From Verrucomicrobiota bacterium (GTDB taxonomy: Bacteria > Verrucomicrobiota > Verrucomicrobiia > Chthoniobacterales > UBA10450), in assembly GCA_003219415.1 (NCBI GenBank), contig QHOS01000017.1, positions 1 through 42,005 of the forward strand: 42,005 nucleotides of DNA, read 5' to 3'. Below the pieces are notes generated by a model that had not been told where the DNA came from, made no database searches, and worked only from the letters and a program-made list of their open reading frames with translations. The translations under genes and the position numbers were made by a program. This document shows positions 8,236-15,532 of this stretch, piece by piece. Position 1 is the stretch's first letter. The number at the start of each line of letters is the position of its first letter.

Positions 8236-9297
8236 TCAACCGGATTGCCGATCGTGTAAATCCCTGGCCTTGGCGTTCAATCCGATGCGGGCCAGCCAGG
8301 CCCGTGATCCACCGTGCGTTTTTACTGTGTCAGGTTTTGTTGCTACTTGATTTCTCCACTCATTGAGCTCGACGCTCGAAGATTCGAGGGCGGCTGCATC
8401 CGCTTCGTGCCTGCTCATTGCGCGTCTAGGGACGTGGTCGTGATACACTTGGAAACCGGCCCACGACTGGCTCACGGGCATCAACTCGAGACGGTTGATA
8501 TTGACGTGCGGCGGCAGGCTCGCGATCCAGCACACCACGTTGGCGATGTCCTCGGCAGTCAGCGGGTCCGCGCCCTTGTAGAGCGCGTCGGAAGCGGCCT
8601 CATCACCGCCCGTGCGCACGAGAGTGAATTCGGTCTTGGCCAGACCGGGCTCGATCGAAGTCACGCGAACGCCGGTACCATGCAGATCGCTACGTAAGCC
8701 GAGCGAGAACTGCCGCACGAAAGCCTTCGTCGCGCCGTAGACATTGCCGCCCGGATAAGGATAGGTCGCAGCAACTGAACTTAGGTTGACGATCAAGCCC
8801 TTGCGCTCGATCAAGGTGGGAAGGAGTCGGTGCGTGAGGGTAACCAGGCCGGTGACGTTCGTCTCAATCATTCTCAGCCAGTCATCCAATCTAGTCTCAG
8901 GTGCGGGAGCAGTGCCAAGTGCGAGTCCGGCATTGTTAATCAGGACGTCGATGCCCCGGAAAGCCTCAGGGAGAGATGACAGGGTCGCGTTAATCGCATC
9001 CACGTCGCGCACGTCGAAGGGCGCGGGGGTTATGGTCTCCGTGCCGAGCTCGTCCACCAGAGCGCGGAGACGTTCGGTACGCCGCCCGGTCGCGATAACA
9101 CCCCACCCAGCCTGAGCGAAACGCCGCGCCATCGCTGCACCAAACCCAGACGTTGCTCCAGTAATCAAGACGGTTTTCCTCTTTGTGTTCTCTCTATTCT
9201 CCGGATTTTGGATACGACGAGGAAATCCGCCCCGAATGGGAGAATACCGCGATGCTGACTTCGTTTTCGTCTGTCTTTTAGCCGTTCTTGAGATCAT
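8236..9297 (-). CDS. YdfG-like short-chain dehydrogenase with C-terminal extension
   Basis: A classical SDR. It has the Rossmann motif TGATSGFG (residues about 47-54), NNAG at 121-124, catalytic Ser174 in NLSSVAA, and Tyr187 and Lys191 in YGATKAF. The tail HVNINRLELMPVSQSWAG is typical of the YdfG group, NADP-dependent 3-hydroxy acid/serine dehydrogenases. Two oddities are visible. First, homologs begin right at the KTVLITG strand, but the only ATG here (9297) lies about 40 residues earlier and there is no Met, Val or Leu start nearby, so the start may be mutated or misread. Second, homologs end near GFQVYHD, but this frame runs about 65 residues further in low-similarity sequence, as if the original stop had been lost. 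It is a monocistronic - strand gene downstream of the small CxxC gene. Confidence 0.85.
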   Translation of the reverse strand: MISRTAKRQTKTKSASRYSPIRGGFPRRIQNPENRENTKRKTVLITGATSGFGAAMARRFAQAGWGVIATGRRTERLRALVDELGTETITPAPFDVRDVDAINATLSSLPEAFRGIDVLINNAGLALGTAPAPETRLDDWLRMIETNVTGLVTLTHRLLPTLIERKGLIVNLSSVAATYPYPGGNVYGATKAFVRQFSLGLRSDLHGTGVRVTSIEPGLAKTEFTLVRTGGDEAASDALYKGADPLTAEDIANVVCWIASLPPHVNINRLELMPVSQSWAGFQVYHDHVPRRAMSRHEADAAALESSSVELNEWRNQVATKPDTVKTHGGSRAWLARIGLNAKARDLHDRQSG

Positions 9298-9356
9298 TTC
9301 GTGCGTTTTCTAATGGTAATTAAGTCGCTTCGTAATTCCGATAGCAGCAATGGCAA

Positions 9357-9620
9357 TCATGCTGCAATCGCTGCATTCATTGTTGCTTTTTTTGCTGTCT
9401 TGTTCACCGGCTGCTCATTAGCAGATTGGAAAATTGCGATCAGCTCAGCCAGGCGGCGATCATACTCGTCGCACCTCGGACAGTTGCCGTCGGAATCAAT
9501 CCATTCCGGATGCTGGGTTAGTAGATCGCGGTGCAATTGTTCCTGTAACTCGGCATATGATCGAATCTGACGTGCGTTCGATATCGATCTTCTATTTGAC
9601 TGCGAGACTCCCATCTGCAT
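9357..9620 (-). CDS. Small conserved-looking hypothetical protein with CxxC, 87 aa
   Basis: Candidate starts are TTG 9626, ATG 9620 and ATG 9614; I use 9620. The core reads ELQEQLHRDLLTQHPEW, then IDSDGNCPRCDEYDRRLAEL. This resembles small hypothetical proteins I have seen with a QHPEW...CDxYxxRLAEL pattern, so I think it is real; no function is known to me. The CPRC pair might bind a metal, but a single CxxC is weak evidence. The C-terminus is Ala/Lys-rich and likely disordered. It lies 59 bases upstream of the SDR gene on the same strand and is preceded by the first copy of the recurrent leader element. Confidence 0.6.
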   Translation of the reverse strand: MQMGVSQSNRRSISNARQIRSYAELQEQLHRDLLTQHPEWIDSDGNCPRCDEYDRRLAELIAIFQSANEQPVNKTAKKATMNAAIAA

Positions 9621-9650
9621 GACCAAACGTTCGGTCGCTCCGACCCCAGC

Positions 9651-9720
9651 TGCTACAACGCGTCTGGAGGATTTTTCACTGCGACCTCAGAGTTCCTTTG
9701 GACTCTCTCTTTTGAGAGAC
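9651..9720 (-). promoter_or_regulatory. Recurrent leader element, copy A
   Basis: Read on the - strand, this copy runs from GTCTCTCA through AAAGAGAGAG, TGAGGTCGCA, AAATCCTCCAGACGCG and ends TTGTAGCA at 9651. It aligns without gaps over 62 nt (AAAGAG... to ...TAGCA) with copies B and C. It ends about 30 nt before the ATG at 9620 of the small CxxC gene. Sequence similarity stops after TAGCA. The constant length, orientation and position suggest a cis-regulatory RNA leader or a promoter/operator block. The type is inferred; no known riboswitch family was recognised. Confidence 0.6.
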
Positions 9721-9750
9721 GGCTGAGCGAATAGCTACGAATTCCGCCAA

Positions 9751-9765
9751 GTAACTGCCAGTTAC
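9751..9765. promoter_or_regulatory. 15-bp palindrome, possible operator
   Basis: GTAACTGCCAGTTAC is a perfect inverted repeat (7-bp arms, 1-nt centre). It lies about 30 bp upstream of leader element A in the 320-bp stretch between the small CxxC gene and the aldo/keto reductase. That is a plausible place for a dimeric repressor or activator site. The rest of 9766-9946 shows no ORF or other structure that I can support. Confidence 0.35.
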
Positions 9766-9946
9766 GAACGCTGAGCACCTGTTTTGCTTTTTGCCTGACC
9801 ACTCACGGTTCGGTTAAATGCTTCGATTGCGTTTTCGAACGGAACAGAGAAGCGACGCATGAGCGCCGCTCACTTCGCGGAGGGGCGGTCTGATGCAAGC
9901 TCTGTCCCAGCTTTCCCGCCATGTCTCGCTACGACCTGGATCTGAC

Positions 9947-11098
9947 TCAAACTGGAGTCGGTGCGTTTTGCTCGATCAGATTCTGACTCTTCAAGTCCGT
10001 CCAGAACTCAGCCGGAATCCTAGTCTGCATCGAGGTGTAGTCTTTCAGGATCTGATGTTCTCTGCTGACGCCGACCACCAGCGCTGCAGCAACATCAGGC
10101 GCGGCAGAAAACTGCAGTGCGGCCGTTCGCAGATCGACCCCATGATTGGCCGCAATGTCACGCAGTTTCTTGCGTTTCTCAATATAGGCAGCGGGGATTT
10201 TGTAGGAGTCCTTTCCGTAGTTGTACCTCGGACTGCCCGATACGAATCCGGCATTAAGCGAAGACCCGATCACCAAAGAGACGTTCTTTTGCCTTACCGC
10301 TGGGAAGACGTTATTGAGAGCGTTCTTGTGATCGATCAACGAATACTGCGAGGCCAAAAGGCATACATCCGGATCAGCCACCTCGAGAACTCGCAAAATG
10401 GGTTCCGGCCTGTTTACACCCAGTCCCCAGCCCTTGATGATGCCCTCTTCGCGCATGCGAGTGAGTTCAGGAAATGCTCCTGTCGTCGCAATCTTGAACT
10501 GTTCCTCCCAGGGAGTCGGTAGCAGTTTATTGTCAGGCGAGAGGTCATGGACGAAAGCAATATCGAGGCTGTCGATCCCTAGTCTCTGCAGGCTGTCTTC
10601 GATCGAACGCCGGATCCCCGGACCTGTATAGTCGAACAAGACATCGTTCGGCGAGGGCGAAAAGGGAAATAGATTGCGATTATGTGCTGTCTTTGACGCC
10701 TTCAGCAGTTTACCGACTTTCGACGATATGATGTAGTCGCTTCTTTTCTTGTTATGAAGAAAGTACCCGAATCTTCGCTCTGCCAGCCCTAATCCATACC
10801 ACGGCGACACGTCATAGTAACGGACGCCGGCAGACCATGCTGCCTCCAGGACAGCGTTCGCATCTTCATCTGTTACTATAGAAAACTCATTCCCTAATGG
10901 TACGCCTCCCATACCAAACTTGAATGGTGGCTTGTAATGACCCTGAGGGGAGATATTGGCTGCATTTTCCGCGGCATTTGTCGCTGCCTTCTCGTTGGCG
11001 GTGCGTGCAGCCAATGGGCCACCAGGCATCAAAGCTGCGGCTGCGGTAAGCGCTGATCCTTTCATTGCCAAGTTCAAGAATTCTCTACGTGAAGTCAT
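9947..11098 (-). CDS. Tat-exported aldo/keto reductase
   Basis: The start is set at ATG 11098, preceded by AGAGGCAAG, because the protein then begins MTSRREFLNLAMKG, a twin-arginine signal followed by a hydrophobic Ala-rich stretch. A 5' extension to 11140 would bury the signal. The mature 340 or so residues follow the D-threo-aldose/L-fucose dehydrogenase-like AKR group: FKFGMGGVPLGNEF, VRYYDVSPWYGLGLAE with catalytic Asp and Tyr, IISSKVGK with Lys, and IAFVHDL with His. The complete tetrad is visible. The family reduces carbonyls or oxidises aldoses with NAD(P). Export through Tat would fit cofactor loading before transport, but a periplasmic NAD(P)-dependent enzyme is unusual, so the real cofactor use is uncertain. 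Leader element B lies 53 nt upstream. Confidence 0.87.
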   Translation of the reverse strand: MTSRREFLNLAMKGSALTAAAALMPGGPLAARTANEKAATNAAENAANISPQGHYKPPFKFGMGGVPLGNEFSIVTDEDANAVLEAAWSAGVRYYDVSPWYGLGLAERRFGYFLHNKKRSDYIISSKVGKLLKASKTAHNRNLFPFSPSPNDVLFDYTGPGIRRSIEDSLQRLGIDSLDIAFVHDLSPDNKLLPTPWEEQFKIATTGAFPELTRMREEGIIKGWGLGVNRPEPILRVLEVADPDVCLLASQYSLIDHKNALNNVFPAVRQKNVSLVIGSSLNAGFVSGSPRYNYGKDSYKIPAAYIEKRKKLRDIAANHGVDLRTAALQFSAAPDVAAALVVGVSREHQILKDYTSMQTRIPAEFWTDLKSQNLIEQNAPTPV

Positions 11099-11150
11099 AG
11101 TCAGCTTGCCTCTCTTTTTAAACGAATCGTACGCTTTCACCGCCCGCGGC

Positions 11151-11220
11151 TGCTACTACGCATTCGGAAGATTTGCAGGTGCGACCTCAGCCTTGGTCCG
11201 GCCTCTCTCTTTCGGGTGAT
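11151..11220 (-). promoter_or_regulatory. Recurrent leader element, copy B
   Basis: On the - strand it reads ATCACCCG, AAAGAGAGAG, TGAGGTCGCA, AAATCTTCCGAATGCG and GTAGTAGCA. The spacing is identical to copies A and C, with no gaps over 62 nt. It matches copy A at about 45 of 62 positions by eye. It ends 53 nt before the start of the Tat-exported aldo/keto reductase. The remaining bases 11221-11288 separate it from the end of mbfA. Confidence 0.6.
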
Positions 11221-11288
11221 AGCGTAATACAAAGACCTTTATGCGATGCCCTGAAAGCGCTTTCTTCCTGTCGGAGAGTTACAGTTCG

Positions 11289-12248
11289 TCAAGAGCTGCC
11301 GATTAGGATGCCAACGATAAATACACAGACGCCGCCGACGATCACTTGGAAAGCTGCGCGGAGGAACGGCGTATCCATGTAGCGGTTACGAATCCAGCTA
11401 ATGACCAGGAGCTCGATCGCAACGACTAACACCGCGAGACCTGTTGCCACGCGAAAATTTGGAATTAGAAATGGAAGCGCGTGGCCGATCCCGCCCGCGG
11501 TTGTCATCAAGCCGCAGACGATCCCGCGCAACACAGGTTTCCCACGACCGGTCAAGCTGCCATCATCGGACAGAGCTTCGGCAAACCCCATCGAGATTCC
11601 GGCGCCGAGACTTGCTGCCAGGCCAACGAGCAGCGCGGCATGGCTACTTCGTGTAGCGAATGCAGCTGCAAAGACCGGAGCAAGCGTGGAGACGGAGCCG
11701 TCCATTAACCCGCTTAGGCCGGGCTGCACGATTTGCAGAACAAACAAGCGGCGGTTTGCTCTGTCTTCTTGCGTCGTGGCTTCAGGTGTGAGGTGTTCTT
11801 TTTCCAGCTCATCGGCAACCTCTACATGGTGGCGCTCTGCTTCCGCGAGATCGCCCAGGAGCTTTCGTGTTGAGGCATCGCCAACTCTGGCCGCGGCTCG
11901 TTCGTAGAAATGCTGCGTTTCCACCTCCATGGATTCCGCATGACGACGCACCGTCTCTATGCCAAGGCTTCGAATCAGCCAGACGGGTTTCCGGGTGATG
12001 AATCCCTTTACGTCTTCGCGGCGAATGAGCGGAATGTGCTCCCCAAAGCGGCGTCGGAACTCGTCGATCAACCTACGCCGGTGAGTATCTTCTTCGGCTT
12101 CCATCTCTTTGAAGACTTCAGCTGTTGCGGGGTAGTTGTCCCTCAAGCGCGCTGCAAAGTCAGCATAGATCCGGCCATCTGTTTCTTCGTTAGAAATAGC
12201 CAGGGCAAGGATTTCCGGTTCTGAAAGATCTTTGAAGTTCTTAGACAC
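11289..12248 (-). CDS. mbfA: MbfA-like membrane-bound ferritin (erythrin-VIT1 fusion)
   Basis: A 319-residue fusion. Residues about 10-150 are an erythrin/rubrerythrin-type four-helix di-iron domain. Ligand motifs are visible: [28 protein letters not shown] and EAERHHVE. Residues about 170-319 match the VIT1/CCC1 membrane domain: [20 protein letters not shown], then [24 protein letters not shown] in pieces, with several transmembrane helices. In rhizobia and Agrobacterium MbfA exports iron and protects against iron plus peroxide; I infer the same role. It is the last gene of the - strand run starting at 16432, 3 bases after the cupin gene stop. No Irr-type box is recognised upstream. Confidence in the family is high; in the exact substrate, moderate. 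Confidence 0.9.
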   Translation of the reverse strand: MSKNFKDLSEPEILALAISNEETDGRIYADFAARLRDNYPATAEVFKEMEAEEDTHRRRLIDEFRRRFGEHIPLIRREDVKGFITRKPVWLIRSLGIETVRRHAESMEVETQHFYERAAARVGDASTRKLLGDLAEAERHHVEVADELEKEHLTPEATTQEDRANRRLFVLQIVQPGLSGLMDGSVSTLAPVFAAAFATRSSHAALLVGLAASLGAGISMGFAEALSDDGSLTGRGKPVLRGIVCGLMTTAGGIGHALPFLIPNFRVATGLAVLVVAIELLVISWIRNRYMDTPFLRAAFQVIVGGVCVFIVGILIGSS

Positions 12249-12251
12249 ACC

Positions 12252-12812
12252 TCAATCGAAGCGACATGGTTGGTTGACTGTCGGAGAATTCTTAAGCTGG
12301 ATCATCATCAACACACAAGGCTCATTTCCGACTGTGGCAGACAAGTGTCCCTTATGACCGTTGGCATCAGGCTTCGTGTTCTGGTCCTCACCGAACGACA
12401 CATCGCCCGGTCCCATTTCTACGCGCTGGCTATCCATGGTTTGAACATACCATCGCCCGGAAATTGGAATGATCCATTGTGGCTTGGGATTTTCATGCCA
12501 GATGCCGATCCAGCCGACCGGCAAGACACTAATGACTACACTGGCGCCTTCGGTTTTAAGCCGGCTCAACCACTGAGGAGCAGCCGGCGGCTCTATGCTT
12601 TCCAAAACAAAATTGCGAATTTCACATTTTTTCTGGTGGCTAACGCCCTGGAGATCAGTCCATACGTGCCAGTAAGCAAAGCTGACTGGCGCTCTGTTTT
12701 CAGCGAAGGCAGTTTTAGCTAGAAATAACGGCAAAGCCAAAACCATCAGAAGCATCACTGCCTTGTTAGGCAGCCCATGGCTGGATTTGTGTTCTTTGGT
12801 TGTCCTTTTCAT
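12252..12812 (-). CDS. Exported cupin-domain protein
   Basis: A 186-residue protein. The N-terminus is basic and then hydrophobic (KAVMLLMVLALPLFLAKTAFA), a good signal peptide with cleavage after AFA. The mature part has a single cupin-like barrel: RWYVQTMDSQRVEMGPGDVSFGED resembles the G(X)nPG...E cupin motif (shown here only to place it, from about residue 120), with HKGHLSATVGNEPCVLMMIQL near the end. The function is unknown; similar small proteins sit beside oxidoreductases. The ATG at 12812 lies inside the end of the upstream dehydrogenase gene (47-bp overlap), which supports coupling. The stop is 3 bases before mbfA. Confidence 0.75.
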   Translation of the reverse strand: MKRTTKEHKSSHGLPNKAVMLLMVLALPLFLAKTAFAENRAPVSFAYWHVWTDLQGVSHQKKCEIRNFVLESIEPPAAPQWLSRLKTEGASVVISVLPVGWIGIWHENPKPQWIIPISGRWYVQTMDSQRVEMGPGDVSFGEDQNTKPDANGHKGHLSATVGNEPCVLMMIQLKNSPTVNQPCRFD

Positions 12813-13854
12813 TCCCTAAACGAGGAGGAGTTTCCGTACGAGCTTCGTAATTGTTTGAAGAATCCTGATGTTCCGCTGCGGATCGTCCTCTCGGCGGTTC
12901 ATCCGGTCGCGATCCCTTACCGGAGGAGTGAGGTGAGGCCTGGAACGCTTGCGGTGTATTCTTGACAGGACCCCGATTCGTCGCGAAGTCCCCACCGCTC
13001 GCTAGGTATACGTAGATAGCTGAGAAATCCTGGACGGCGTGTCCCTCCATCATTGCGAGGCGATACAGTTCTTTAGCAGCATTCGTTACGGGCATGGCTA
13101 CGCCAGACTCGTAGGCACTCACTGATGCGAGGTGCATGTCCTTTTGCATCCAGCGCAACGGAAATTCGGCTTCGTAATTTCCTCTCTCAATTTTCTCCCG
13201 TTTCAACGCGATAAACGGCGCGACCGCAGGCGTGCCGAGCAATGAATCGAACAACACTTTGCGCGAGATGCCGAGCCCTTCGCCCAATGCCATGCCTTCG
13301 GCGAATGCCGCCATGGCGTTACCTATTAAGAGGTTGACTACCATTTTTACGGAAGTCCCAGTGCCATGTCCGCCGGCATGGACAATTTTGTTGCCCATGC
13401 AAAACAGTAGCGGGCGAATTCTTTCCAAATCGGCCAGCTCAGCTCCAACCCAAAAAACGAGTTGCGCTTCCGCGGCGGGGACCGTCGAGCCGGTTACTGG
13501 CGCGTCGACAAAATGAACATGGCGGCGCGCTGCTTCGCTGGCCATCTTCTTTGAGAACGACGGATTTACCGAACTGCAATCGACCCAAAGCGCATCTGGC
13601 CGAAGGCGCTCCAGAAATCCGTTATCGCCCAGAGCTGCTTGCTCGACGGCGCCTGGATCGGCCAGCATCGTAAACAAGACGTCCACTTGTTGGGCCAGTT
13701 CTGCCGGGGAATCAGCAAATGTTCCGCAAGGACCAAGTAGGGGCTCCGCCTTGGCACGCGTGCGATTGAAGAGTACCAAAGAGTAGCCGTGCTTTTGCAG
13801 GTTCGCCGCCATGCGGCTGCCCATTATTCCTAAACCAATGAATCCTATTTTCAT
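12766..13854 (-). CDS. 3-hydroxyisobutyrate dehydrogenase-like NAD(P) oxidoreductase
   Basis: A 362-residue protein. The first 290 match the beta-hydroxyacid dehydrogenase family: MKIGFIGLGIMGSRMAANL with the GxGxxG dinucleotide fold, VDAPVTGSTVPA for substrate binding, GTGTSVKMVVNLLIG with the catalytic Lys, and QKDMHLA in the all-alpha domain. Family members (HIBDH, tartronate semialdehyde reductase, GLYR1) oxidise or reduce beta-hydroxy acids or small aldehydes. After DFSAIYVYLASGG, where homologs end, about 70 residues of polar, low-complexity sequence follow (SSGKGSRPDEPPRGRSAAEH and more). This looks like read-through after loss of the original stop. The tail overlaps the cupin gene. 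The gene starts 19 bases after the PPC gene stop, in an operon-like run. Confidence 0.85.
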   Translation of the reverse strand: MKIGFIGLGIMGSRMAANLQKHGYSLVLFNRTRAKAEPLLGPCGTFADSPAELAQQVDVLFTMLADPGAVEQAALGDNGFLERLRPDALWVDCSSVNPSFSKKMASEAARRHVHFVDAPVTGSTVPAAEAQLVFWVGAELADLERIRPLLFCMGNKIVHAGGHGTGTSVKMVVNLLIGNAMAAFAEGMALGEGLGISRKVLFDSLLGTPAVAPFIALKREKIERGNYEAEFPLRWMQKDMHLASVSAYESGVAMPVTNAAKELYRLAMMEGHAVQDFSAIYVYLASGGDFATNRGPVKNTPQAFQASPHSSGKGSRPDEPPRGRSAAEHQDSSNNYEARTETPPRLGNEKDNQRTQIQPWAA

Positions 13855-13872
13855 ATCATTTCTTTTATTCTT

Positions 13873-14472
13873 CTATTTCAGTAATGGCTCGATCAGCTTC
13901 AGTCCTGTCGCCTCATCCGATTCTTTGTGTAAGGGGATGGGATAAACAGTCATGAATAACTCCAGGGTTGGAAAGACAAACGCGTTGATCACGTGTCCAC
14001 CCAGCACAGTTCCATTGGATGATGCTACAGATACGTGCGTGTGAACAACAGGTTGGTCGTTGACGAGTGCGATGTTGCCGATCATTGAGACCAGTTCCAC
14101 CTGTTGTTCGATCGGAATCAGTCTGAACTCTTTCCTGGTGTCGTCAAACCAGGCAACTGTGGCATGGCTAAATGCGCCGATGGCAGTGAAGCTAGCTGAG
14201 GTTACTTTGTTTTGTCTGGCAAAATCGGTTAGGCCAGACATGACTTCGTCGCCTTTAGCAAGGATGATTACGTAGTGCTTTACGCCAGCATTTTCCGACA
14301 GCAATCGGATCTTCATGCCGGGCGCCTTTCCAGTCGCCACCGGAACTGAGGGCGAAACATATGCCTCGTCCTGACGGCGGTTTTGTTGTTGTGCTTTCGC
14401 TTCTATCATACTTGCAAATAATGCCAGCGCTACGACGGGGAGTAGTGCTGGTTGGTTGTAAACGCTATTCAT
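13873..14472 (-). CDS. Exported PPC/DUF296-domain protein
   Basis: A 199-residue protein. The N-terminus (ALLPVVALALFASMIEAKA) looks like a signal peptide. Residues about 60-190 form a PPC (plants and prokaryotes conserved, DUF296) domain: YVIILAKGDEVMSGLTDFA, then VTSASFTAIGAFSHATVAWF, QPVVHTHVSVASSNG and GGHVINAFVFPTLELFMT. The HTH/GGH histidines correspond to the metal site seen in bacterial and archaeal PPC proteins. In plants this domain occurs with AT-hooks and binds DNA, but an exported protein is unlikely to do that. Bacterial roles are largely unknown. It lies between an aldo/keto reductase (3 bases away) and the dehydrogenase (18 bases), so it is probably co-transcribed. Confidence 0.8.
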   Translation of the reverse strand: MNSVYNQPALLPVVALALFASMIEAKAQQQNRRQDEAYVSPSVPVATGKAPGMKIRLLSENAGVKHYVIILAKGDEVMSGLTDFARQNKVTSASFTAIGAFSHATVAWFDDTRKEFRLIPIEQQVELVSMIGNIALVNDQPVVHTHVSVASSNGTVLGGHVINAFVFPTLELFMTVYPIPLHKESDEATGLKLIEPLLK

Positions 14473-14475
14473 AAT

Positions 14476-15447
14476 TCAACCTGCCATTACTGGCTCTGGT
14501 TCTTGCACCTTCCCGCCTTCGATCTCCGCGACCTCCTCATCGGTGAGCTGAAGCTCCGCCGCGCCAACATTCTTCTCGACTTGTTGCGCGTTCCGAGCGC
14601 CGACAATAGCCGCAGTCACCGCGGGGTTTCGCAACACCCATGCGACTGCGACCTGTCCCGGCGGCCGATGATATTTCTCACCAACTTGTCGCAAACGCTC
14701 AACGAGTGTGAGGTTCTGGGAAAGCTTCGGTTCACGAAACTCCCGGTCACGACCGCGCCAGTCGCCATCGGGCAGCTTCGCCGCACGCTCCCGAGTCATC
14801 GCGCCAGTTAACAAGCCGGATGCCATGGGCGAGTAGACGATCACGCCGATGCCATTCGAGTAACAGTAAGGCAGAATCTCCGATTCGATTTCGCGGCGAA
14901 TCAAGGAATAGGGTGGCTGCAGCGAGGTGACCGGAGCGATCTTGTCCGCTCGACGCAGTTGGTCGGCATCAAAGTTAGAAACTCCGATCCAGCGGACCTT
15001 TCCTTCCTTTTGAAGCTGAGCCATCTCGCTCCAGCCTTCTTCGAGGTCGTCGGTAGGCCAGTGGATTTGGTAAAGATCGATCACTTCGATCCGCAACCGT
15101 CGGAGACTGTCTTCGCATTCCTGTCGAATGGATTTTGCCTTTAAATTGTTATGGACATTTCCCTGCTTGTCCCAGCGAAGCCCGCATTTTGTAAAAACGT
15201 ACGGCCGAGGTCCAGACCAGGTCTTAAGTGCAGAAGCTACAACTTCCTCAGAGTGCCCCATCCCATACACAGCGGCGGTATCAATCCAACTCACCCCGAG
15301 CTCAAGCGCGCGGTGTATAGCCGCAATAGACGTTTTATCGTCCTGGTCGCCCCAGCCAAATTCCCAGCCCGAGCCGCCGATGGCCCATGCGCCGAAGCCG
15401 ATGGGTGTGATAGACAAATCGGAGTTACCGAGGCGCTTCGTTTTCAT
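14476..15447 (-). CDS. Aldo/keto reductase (cytoplasmic)
   Basis: The start is chosen at ATG 15447 because homologs begin at the motif MKTKRLGNSDLSITPIGFG. Upstream in-frame ATGs at 15492 and 15513 add a polar leader without a better ribosome site. The 323-residue protein shows WIDTAAVYGMGHSE with Asp and the catalytic Tyr, YVFTKCGL with Lys, and LYQIHWP with His. Next come GVSNFDADQLRRA, SLQPPYSLIRREIE and VIVYSPMASGLLTG. NAD(P)H binding is expected at VTAAIVGARNAQQVEKNVGA. The family reduces aldehydes and ketones, so detoxification of reactive carbonyls is plausible. It is followed after 3 bases by the PPC gene and preceded by the glycine-rich protein gene. Confidence 0.87.
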   Translation of the reverse strand: MKTKRLGNSDLSITPIGFGAWAIGGSGWEFGWGDQDDKTSIAAIHRALELGVSWIDTAAVYGMGHSEEVVASALKTWSGPRPYVFTKCGLRWDKQGNVHNNLKAKSIRQECEDSLRRLRIEVIDLYQIHWPTDDLEEGWSEMAQLQKEGKVRWIGVSNFDADQLRRADKIAPVTSLQPPYSLIRREIESEILPYCYSNGIGVIVYSPMASGLLTGAMTRERAAKLPDGDWRGRDREFREPKLSQNLTLVERLRQVGEKYHRPPGQVAVAWVLRNPAVTAAIVGARNAQQVEKNVGAAELQLTDEEVAEIEGGKVQEPEPVMAG

Positions 15448-15532
15448 GCCAGAGCTGATGATAGATTTCGTTTTCGTGTTTTCTGTTCTCATAGGTTGAA
15501 ACGTGGTTTTCATCGTGATCGGATGTTGTCGT

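Noticed and set aside
8314-8697. A 127-codon + strand frame
   Set aside because: It is antisense to the SDR gene, which has intact catalytic motifs.
9301-9570. A + strand frame with a lipoprotein-like start (AFFAVLFTGCSLAD)
   Set aside because: It is antisense to the small CxxC protein, whose composition and motifs look more genuine; the rest of this frame is Ser/Arg-rich, as in shadow frames.
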